The position numbers and the translations under genes were made by a program. The notes under the pieces were generated by a model. That model ran no database searches. It was not told the DNA's origin and saw nothing but the letters and a program-made list of their open reading frames with translations. From Apricaphanius iberus (lineage: Eukaryota > Chordata > Actinopteri > Cyprinodontiformes > Aphaniidae), in assembly GCA_028564705.1 (NCBI GenBank), contig JAPXFQ010002701.1, positions 1-64,000 on the forward strand: a stretch of DNA of 64,000 nucleotides, given 5' to 3'. Of the stretch, positions 1 through 10,100 are shown in pieces (within the stretch, counting starts at the first letter, position 1; each line of letters opens with the position of its first letter).

Positions 1-649
1 TTATTATTATTACTCTAAATTTGGTAGAGTTTTTGGTCACCATATCCACCTCTGTGTCTGATCTGCGAGGGCCAGATGGAGTTTAAAGTAAAGTAACACA
101 GATAAATATGATTGCAAAGATTTAAATACATTTTACAATGAATTCTAACATGGAGTGGTAGCCAATTAAGCGGTGCTAAAATAGGAGTATTTTTGGTTAT
201 GTTTTCATAAGTTAGTGAGCTGCAGCGTTTTAAACCAACCGTTGAAACTAGTTGTGATGTGATGAAAGCATGGGTTACAGATTCCTGCTGACTTTGTGAC
301 ACAGACTTAGAAATTGTAAAAAGCAGGATTTTACCAGACTATTAACCTGCTGATTAACCTCCTGGTTCCTGATCAGAGTAACTTTTATCTCTAAAACACC
401 TCATGTCTTGGCGCTGTAAATCAAAAACATTTGGAGACAATTTAACTTCTCCTTTTTACACTGAATATAATGTATCGTAACGCAGCTGTATAAACCACCA
501 GTTATCACTGTTTGCTATGATCCATGGCTTCTCTGAACAGCAGCTTCACCTCTTCCAGAAATAAACTGTAAATGATTATCAAAGTTAGTATCAAATAATG
601 CTTACAGATTAACAGACACTAAGGACTTTAGCTTTTGTTTTTCCTGCAG
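1..649. other. Upstream or 5' intronic sequence, no gene seen
   Basis: No coding segment or clear repeat is recognised here. The stretch ends in a pyrimidine-rich tract and CAG at 647-649, which reads as a splice acceptor, so 650 probably starts the exon that carries the ATG at 767. An upstream non-coding exon is possible but cannot be placed. Confidence 0.4.
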
Positions 650-1183
650 GTCTGACCTGATTGATTTGCTGGATTCAGTCTCAACTGGTGAAGGTGGTCA
701 GAGAAAGAAGATCCTGACAGAAAAAAAAACATCATATAGTTTATTTGATTCATCTCATACTTTACCATGGAAGGAAAGCACTATAAGTTGAAAGCTCTAA
801 AAAAACAACCTGAGGCAGAAAATAATAGATATTTGAACAGAACGATCCCAGAATATCCTAAGCCAGAGTTCCACACGAATCTTCTGAAACATGAAACTTC
901 AGGATCGGCGTTATGTGGGATAAAGAGGGATGGAGGCTTCAGGAATCCATAAGGAGGAGACTTAATATGGTGGAGTCTGGCGGTGGGACCAGAGGAGGTG
1001 AAGGACGCAGAGACGAGACTCCTGGAGAAGACGTTCCCGGACCGGGTGGAGGTGGAAGGTGCTGAGCAGCAGAACTTCCTCTGGAGGTTTGCCACGTCTC
1101 CAGCCTTCCTGGAGACGTCCCGGCTGGGCTCGTATCGCTTCACCTTCCCCCTGCAGGAGGTGCTGACGGCCTACAGGGAGCAG
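650..1183 (+). CDS. Exon 1 of the AIG1-related gene, with in-frame stop
   Basis: From ATG 767 to the donor after 1183 the same frame is open apart from one TAA at 950-952. Translation on both sides looks equally coding: before it come SGSALCGIKRDGGFRNP and after it WWSLAVGPEEVKDAETRLLE. A single C-to-T change of a CAA codon would explain the TAA. The frame is 139 codons long and ends in phase 0. No short GT-AG intron that would remove the stop is evident. It may be a nonsense mutation, a polymorphism or a sequencing error. Confidence 0.65.
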
Positions 1184-4100
1184 GTAGGAACCACTCCTAA
1201 ATCCTGTCTTCACCAATCTGCTCTCAGCTCCATGTTGTTCTGAATTGGATCTGAAGCTTTGTGTCTGTTCTTATCTACCATGGCTTATTACTTTTACTCG
1301 ATGGTATAATTAATCATTTCTTTGTTGCTTTAAAATCTGTTTCCTTTCCTCAGGTTTGTTCTGGAGCTGAGCCCGTCATGCGGGTTTATCAGACTGTTCT
1401 GTACCCACAGGAAGTGATGTACAGTGTTCTGATCCACAGTCCAAAGTTCAATCAGGAGTTTTCAAAATACCCTCTACTGAAGGACGACCCGACCGCCGTC
1501 TGTGTTTACAGAGATGGACGTTTCATCTGGAGGTCAGAGGCCATGTGTGAGACTCACTGGTGAGAAGAAAGATGGATCATAAAGTAAAATAATTTCATTG
1601 GAGGTGACATTAACGTCCCTGCAAGACTGGCTTTTTAAAATGATAAGCCTTGTAAACTCCCCAGACAAGCTAGCTGTGAGATTCCTTTATGTAACAAACT
1701 CTAAAATTATAGTTTGGAAACATAAGGATGTTTAGCTGAAAATTCCAAAATAATCCAATAAAGTACAGTTCCATGCTTTAAAAACAATTAAATGTGACAA
1801 TAAATTAATTAATAGTTTTTTTTTTTTTTTTTTAAACTTAGTTTAGGGAGTTTTCCTTGAAACATCTCACTATTACTTTAAGTCTCTTAATTTTAAACAG
1901 ATCAAGGAGATTTTTATCTTACATTTACAGGTTTTGGCGCGCCCCACTATTTATGAAGCACTGATCTGCTGGTTAAACTGCCGTAATATTAATCCTTCAG
2001 GGAAACAAATAAGTGGTCCAAGTGTAATCTACTTTTTTGTTTGGTCGAAGCCGTTGGTGTAAAACTTATCGGTTTCTGATGTATACAGACAAACCTACTG
2101 AAACAACAGTGGAACTTACCAATAAACCTTATTTCAATATTTATATACCCATTTGTTGTTAGGTCCACCTGAAAAGGATATTCTGGCTACGCCACTGTTT
2201 TGATTGTAAAACATGGCGACTTCCTTCAAGGAAACATAATCGGTGTTTCTCAATGGCAAGACGTCTTGCCTACCAAGGACGCTGTCCTTCCTTGCTCAAA
2301 AAAACGGTTTGGAACAGACTAGCCTTACGTGACCGCGGCGGCTTACGTGCTCTGTTTACGTCCCGCCCATCGTAGTAGCATTGTAGCGTAGAAATATTAC
2401 TTCAACCATGGAACTGGAAATGTATAACGACCGTTTTACTTTTTGTATTTTTTTTGTATATGTCGGTTAAATCAAATGTGCAAACGAATTAGTACCTGGT
2501 AGCCACCGAAGCTGCAACTGCTAAGCAACTAACCAACCATATATAACTGCTTTGGATCTGAATAATAATAATAATACAAAAATAAAACAAACATTTTAGA
2601 TATAAGCCCGATGGTTAAAAATAGTTGACTTACATTTAAAATAGAAATTTACCCCCGAAGTAGCTGCTGCCGGCTCCTACCGCGCTGTATTCTGGGAAAT
2701 TTTTGACCGAGAGAAGGCATCAAGGCACGTCTGATGTATCCTTGGTTAGTTAGCTAAACGGCTAACAAACGGAGGACAGATTCCTCCGTAGAACATGAAC
2801 ATTGAAGCACGCCTTGGCGGTCCCTGATGACGTATCTCCTAGGCAACCGGGGCGGGACCAAGGCATCAAGGCGAGGTACCTGGGCATTGAGAAACACCCC
2901 ATGTCTCATCACTAAACCTTCTTCTTTACGTGAATTCCGGGATATTTTGTTTTTACCATTTTTATTCTAGGACTATTCATCTTCATGATTTGTATTGATG
3001 AATATTAAAAACAGAGATCACATTTCTCCTGTTTTGGCTTCTCTCCATTGGCTCCCTGTTAAATCCAGAATAGAGTTTAAGATCCTCCTCCTTACGTATA
3101 AAGCCCTTAATAATCAGCTCCATCGTACATCAGAGATCTGATTGTTCCATATGTTCCTAACAAGAACTTTGGTTCTCAGAATGCAGGTCTACTGGTAGTT
3201 CCTAGGATTTCTAAAAGTAGAATAGGAGGCAGATCTTTTAGTTATCAGGCTCCTCTCCTGTGGAACCAGCTCCCAGTTTTAGTCCATGAGGCAGATACTC
3301 TGTCTGTTTTTAAGACTAGGCTTAAAACCTTCCTTTTTGATAAAGCTTATAGTTAGAGTGGCTTAGGTTATCCTGAGTTATTTTTGTAGTTTTGTAGTTA
3401 ATGCTGCTATATTAGACTTTTGGAGGACAGACTGACCACTTTTCTTCTCTCTTCTACTTTTCTCTCCTACTACTCTCCAGATATATATTTTCTGCTTTTA
3501 TTGTGATTGTTAACCCAGTTTTCTATCAGTATTTTCCTCCCCATAGAAGCTCGACACGGTCTGGTCATTTACAGCGTCCCCTGCTGGATGGGGAACATCT
3601 GTCCACATGATGCTCAAAGTCACCGAGCATCCTCCACGCTGTCTCTTCTCTGTCTTCTCAGACCCGCAGACGGTCGTGGCAGATGACCGGTTGTACTGAT
3701 CCAGGTTCTGGTTCTGGTTTTGCTGGAGGTTTTTTTCCTGTTAAAGGGGGGTTTTTCCTCTCCACTGTCGCCACATGCTTGCTAAGTATGAGGGATTGCT
3801 GAGGAATTGCTGTGGTTGGAGTCTGCATGATCCGGGTACAACCACACATCAATGACTCAGCACAATTTGCTGGGATTCCTCACATAGAAAACTTTTAACT
3901 GATTGGAATGTTTGGATAATTGGATTAAAATGTTTTTTTTTGTGAATTGGCGCTATATAAATAAAAGTGAACTGAATTGAATTTACCAAAAATTTTGACC
4001 GCCCAGAGACACTAATAGTTACTGATTAAGGGCATAATTAAAACATGGAAGTGGAAGGAAAACCCAACAACACCTGGATACCTAATAACTAATAAACTGA

Positions 4101-7100
4101 TCTCCGATTCTGCAATGATTTGGTATTTGTTGTTTTCACAGGTATGAGCTGATAATCAGGAATAATCCAGACCAGATGGAAGCCAGACGTATGGAGAATT
4201 ATCAGTTTTATGTCTGGGACCATGTTGCTGTTGCCCTGCATATGGAGCCAGAGCAGGTAACTTCACTGACACGTTTCCTGTAACGTTTCATGTGTCTGAG
4301 CAAACAACCAGGCCTCAAACGGTCCCTAGGACCACTGTGAGCAACGTCTGACATTCATGCCAGCACCGCATGTTCCACCTTACGAGTGTTACGCAGTTAT
4401 GAATATATTTTGCCTGTTCAGCTGCCAAAATTACAGACAAGTAACAAAAAGTGTGAAGGTCAGAGGAAGATATTTTGCAGAGCTGCTCCGGCCGCTCAGC
4501 TGGCTGAAATACAATATGGGCGTTCAGTCTGCAGTCGCTTTCTAAAACGTTGGACAGCAAACCCTGAAAATCTCATTAAAATAAATACGACTCGGACCAA
4601 ACAAGGAAATAAGGCAATTAGATGTTGTTTACTAAACATAAGATCCCTCTCCTCAAATACTTTATTAGTAAATGACTTGATATGTGATAATTAAATGGAC
4701 CTATTTTGCCTATCAGAAACCTGGCTGCAGCAGGAGGATTTTGTAATTATAAATGAGTCAACTACCGATTATCAACATTTTCACATTCCTAGAAGTACTG
4801 GGCGAGGAGGAGGAGTTGCAACCATCTTTCATTCAGGTTTACAAATGAATGTTTTATGTATTTCATTCTATACCATAAATCAGTAAGTTGCACAGAATTT
4901 AATTTCATGCAAAATGAACAGTAGTATGTACTTTCAAATAGCTTTTTTGTGATTGCTTATGTTGTGTATTATTTTGGATGGATCCTAGGAAGATCAGTGA
5001 ACACCTTGGTGAAAAATAATGGGGATCCTAATCAATAAACTCCTTATGGCTGCGAGGTGAAATTTGTTCGTAAGAGTAGCAGCAAAAAAAACAAACACCA
5101 AACAAGTGGTAAAAATAGTACAACAAAAAGTAAAAATAAAGTTAAAAAAAACCCCCACAGATGTGCAAACAACAAAATAGTAAAAGTAGTTAAGAAAAAA
5201 CGTTCCGTCAGTTATTTTACATATAGCACAGGAAGAAAACGATGTGCCGATTATAGCCGTTGCAGTAGTTTTTTGGATTAATGCAAAAACCAAAGTTTGC
5301 AGGTATGAGAGAAAAATAAACGTGAACTTTTTGTAATGCTATGTGTGAAAAAAGTCGCTCATTTGCTTCCATTCTTTCTTTTCATCAGGTGCTGCAGTTT
5401 GACGACAATAAACTACGACAGAACCTGAAGTTCTGTGAGGCAGGCGGAGGGGGATACCGTCAAGAATTTCAAGATCTTCATAAGGCTAAAAAACTGGTGA
5501 TGGACTTGTGGCCTCTGGAGGTGGAGCGTTCTCTTCAGCTGGGTTATCCAGGTAAAACATCCATGAACTCTGCTACTCAGCATCACTGTCTTTATTAGTT
5601 ATCTTTATTAATTCATAATAAATCCACCAAAACTAGGGTTGGGCCAAACTTGCCACTAAGAAGCAGCGTGCTATCCAGCTTAACCCATCAGGATCAACCT
5701 TCTTCTTGCAGCGTTTTAATTGTTTTAATTGTGTAAATTGTGGCGACATGGCGGAGGGAGAAGCACCATAAGCAAAAGAAACATCACGTCTGCTGTATGA
5801 GAGTATTTTGTGTTTCCGGCTGGAGACGTGCACCAAAAACAGGTTTTGTGTAAAATAGGGCTGCAACTAACGATTATTTTCATAATCGATTAATCTGTTG
5901 ATTATTATAGCGATTAATCATTTAATCGCTTTTATTAATAATTATATTTGGCTTTAAATTTCACCTATATCAAGAAGAATGGAAAGGGGTGTTGTTTGGT
6001 GTAGTGGTTTAAGATGGGCGCCCCATGTACAGAGGCCATGGTTCAACTCCTGGCTGTGGACATTTCTCTCCCACAACTCTGTCCCCCTTTCATACATCTG
6101 TCCACTGTTAATAAAGGCCACTATGACCACAAAATCTCTTAAAAAGAACAATGAAAACACAGGAGAATTGTTCACTGCAGTCTATTTTATTGGACCGGAA
6201 CACAGTTAACCGCGCAAAATAAGCGTAAAAGTGCAAGATATTTGTCCAGAATCATTTTTAGGCATAAAAATACAAACTGAGGTGGAATTTCTTACAAATG
6301 AATGTACAGCATATTAACAGAAATATCTCAGCCCATAATGAAGGAGGCTGACTTAGTTGGGCAATATTTTGGGGCAACATTGGGGCTCCCAGAATTAATT
6401 AACCCACCGTCACTAAACACAACATTTTCGTGGTCTGTGGGGCGTTGGAGTAAATTTGGCTTTTTAAAAATTGGATCTTCTGCTTTCAATTAAATGAACT
6501 CAAACATTTAATCAGATTTGTGAGAAACAGCAGGCTGCAAAATGTGAGTTGTTCATAATTCTTCTTCTGGGAGGGAATGGGGGGGGGGGTGACAAAGACA
6601 ACTGCTGTGCTCACACTTATGATTGTTTCTTTTATTGGAATATATAGTTACAGTATAAAAATAATACTATTAGCTTTCCAATTATATAAAACGTATAAAT
6701 TCATAGAAATTATAAATCAGAATAGAATAAAAACGTCAGAACGTAAAGGGGGTTAAAGCAGCTAATCAATGACTTAATTAGTTGTCAACCATTTTAAAAA
6801 TCAATAATAATCGATTAGTTTCTTCAGCCCTAGTGTAAAACTTGTCGAGGTAAGGTTACCAAATGAAGGTGAAACACAAGCAACTTATACCGACACTTAT
6901 ATAAATCACCACGAGCGTTTGAGTGACTGGTGTTTGGCGAAAAAGTCCGATGAATAATCCGCGCAGGCTCATTGTAGGAAGGGAATTAATTCCATGACAC
7001 GCTATATCGCCGAGGTTAGGATGTCCCCACATTTACAAAGGCATTCAATGTTTACAGGTATACTTTTTTGTCACTCTGTAACTCTTGTTACTGTACATTT

Positions 7101-10100
7101 TGAATATTGTAGAAATGCCTATTTTGTAGAAAATCGTGATTCAAATTGAAATCGCAATATCGGCCAGAAAAATCGCAGTTCGATTTTTTTTTCCTAAAAT
7201 TGTTCAGCCCTAGCGCCAACGGAGGATGTACAACAAACATGATCCCCGCTCTCGTCGCTTCCTCCACTTCGGACAGTCAACCATCAGCCAGCAACTCCTC
7301 TTTGAAACAGAATCTGCTTCAAGAAAATTATGACTTTCTTATTCTTCACAGACTAGCTTAAGTTTGAATATACTATGAGTTGCTAAAAGTGTGTCAAATC
7401 TGTTCATAGTTGTTTAAATGCTCGCAGAGTGACGCCAGTATAGGCAGTCTGCAGCAGCTGCTGCTACGCTAACCGGCCAGAGACCCCAGCCAGCAAATAG
7501 ACAAACCCCATTCACCATGGCAGCAAGGGGAAAGCTGCAGCGAAGCAAACTGCCGAGTGGCACAGAAAAGTTACGCCATATGTGGGAGAAAGGCTGCGAA
7601 TCCTAACGCTGTGTCCAGACCAAACGCGATAGGAGCGACTAGAGCTTCAGGTTTACATGTAAAATCATGGAAGAGCGCGATGAAGCGCGATGAAGCGCGA
7701 TGAAGCGCGACTTGGCGTCCCGCTTAAAGTCAGAAGCAGATTTGCGGCTCGAAAAAGCTTTTCTGCCTGATTTACACGAACAATTCGCGCTACAGATGCG
7801 ATGGAAAATTCGCGCTGCATTTTATGTGGTGCATTCTGTGCATTCGCGTTCACGGCGTCTATCGCTGGAGTTGGAAAAATCTGAACTCCAGCGTCAAATC
7901 GCGCCGCGACAACCAATCAGGGGACAGAGTTTCAGTGATTCTGTGACTGTCATGGAGTCACAGCTTCAGCAGGACATGGAGGAAATACTGATCAACATCG
8001 TGGCTAATCACCCCGAGCTACACGACACAAGCATAAAAAAAATAAACTATTTAGACAGGAATGCTCTTAAGAGGTTTGTGGGTGGCTCTTAAAAGAGCCG
8101 TTGTTGCTGTAAAAGCACCTCTAGGCCTAGAAGTCAGCCTTGAAACAGCCTCCTCACCTGGTTTCCTGGTAGCAGCTCCCGCACCACGTCCCACGCTGCT
8201 CAAATATTATAAACTTTTACGCTGCTCAGAAATGTAGTTGGTGTGTCGGCAGGCGAAGCTTGGACCTTCACGGCACAAACCAGGCGAGCAGGTAACGTTC
8301 TCCAGGCGACGAGGAGCCGGTGTTCATGAGAGGCTCTCTGCTGTTTATGGATCCCTCCGTCGTAGCTAGACTGTATCTGTAGCTCACCAAACCCCCAGTG
8401 CAGCGGTCCCAGCTCTACCGGAGGCCAGAACACGTAATCCACTCTGTCCTCCATCAGCTCGGTCCATAATCCACCACCAGCTGCACTGTAGCCCCAGCTC
8501 CGCTGAAGGCCAGTTCGCGCGTGAAAATACAATATTTGAAGCGCGACCAGTTCGCTTTGTACGCGCTTCAAGGTGCGAATGTCCACGCGAACAGCTAGGC
8601 ACGTGTCGCGCTTTTTTTTGGGTCGCTTTATCGCGTTTGGTGTGGACACACCGTTAGCGATGTAGAGTCGCCCACAGTTAGTTAACGTTAAGTAAATAAG
8701 AACTTTAAGCTAAATAACTTAGCTGGTAGCTACTTTATCTACAGCAACAGTTCAGGGTTAACTTTATTGACAGAACAAATAAAAATGGCCTGTGTAAAGG
8801 AAAAGGAAAAAATGATTTTGTTTTTTTCTGTCCTGCACCTCGAAGAATCGTTAAAATGCAAACGATGCCCAACCCGATCCAAAACTCAGAAATATTTACT
8901 GTAGTTTATGATTTCAGCTGCTTTCAGAATGATGACATCATCCGCTTCTAGATCATTTACACCCACTGGTCACTTTATTAGGTACACCTGTCCAATGGCT
9001 TGCTAAGATAGATAGTAGATCAGCCAATCACAAGGCAGAAACTGACGCGATTAAGACGAGCTGCTGAAGATCAGGGATCTAAGGAGGTTTGAACACAACG
9101 TGCTTGTTGGTACCAGACGGACTGGTCCGGGTATTTCAGAACCTGCTGATCTGCTGGGGTTTGCACCAATATATCCAGCAGCTGGAGAAAAGATCCCTGA
9201 CTGTTGTCCAGAGAGTACTGGTCAGACTGGTTGGAGATGATGGAAAAGAAGCAGCAGCTCAGATAACTCCTGGTTCCCACCAACGTCTGCAGAACAATGT
9301 GTTTTAAAAGCTTTTAATGCGTTTTAAAACTACCAGTTTGTGTTGAATGTGGAAACTCGATCTGACGCTTTGTGTTGCAGTTACAGAAATCAAACTGGTT
9401 CTTACTGGGAGCTCAGAAGTGGAAACCAGCGCCACAGGAAACGCTTTAATGGGAAGCGAGACTTTTCCTTCAGGTAACTGGGCTTAAATTATTATCTATC
9501 AGCAGAGGCTAAAAAGTGAAAAGGGTCAAAGGTCAGGCAGGTTTTTCTCCTTAAATCACTAAAAGATCAGATCTATCTACCAAGCAGTACGTTAACATGC
9601 GGATAATAACCACATACTGAGGCTGAGTTCATCACAACAACAACTGAACTTTCTAGTCTTGGTAGCTGAGAACGGCTGTCAGACAGCAGCTTGTTGGCTT
9701 TCTGTATTCTATGAAGTGAGCTCGATTAAATCGTAAATATCCTGGCTTGAATTGTCCTAACAGTTCACTCCAGGCTTATTTGGTTCTAATAATGAAGCTC
9801 AGGTGGATTCAATCCCCGCTAATCCAATCCAGATAAGATAGAAGCAAAGAGGCGCGTTCTTCTCCCAGTCTGAGAAAGACTTATTAATGCAGCCTATGAG
9901 CATCATAATGACATCATAACCAATAAGGGGAACAGCAGCTGCATAGAAAAGCTCCTCAGGCTGCTTTGGGTTATAATGTTGCTGCACGGACGCTTTAGAG
10001 TGTGACACAGTGAGCGCTTAATCATCTTAATAAATCATATTAGCTGGTTGGGGAGGAAAAGATAATCTGGAGTCTGTTGGGAATCATTTAAAACCACAAT

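Larger units (their letters stand above)
1560..4141. other. Intron with a MITE and a LINE 3' end
   Basis: The intron contains a T-run near 1815, a TIR element at 2240-2900 and a LINE 3' end at 3018-3985, each listed separately. No other gene is seen. Confidence 0.5.
5552..9380. other. Long intron filled with TIR elements
   Basis: It includes a hAT-type MITE at 5856-6832, another element end near 7140-7215, a third element at 7604-8655 and a dispersed repeat at 8965-9310. Between them I see no gene. Confidence 0.5.

Noticed and set aside
5997..6070. Possible functional tRNA gene
   Set aside because: Pol III boxes are present but the cloverleaf is poor and a SINE body follows.
7700..8092. 130-codon frame as a gene
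   Set aside because: It lies inside a TIR element, begins in a GATGAAGCGC repeat and matches nothing I recognise.
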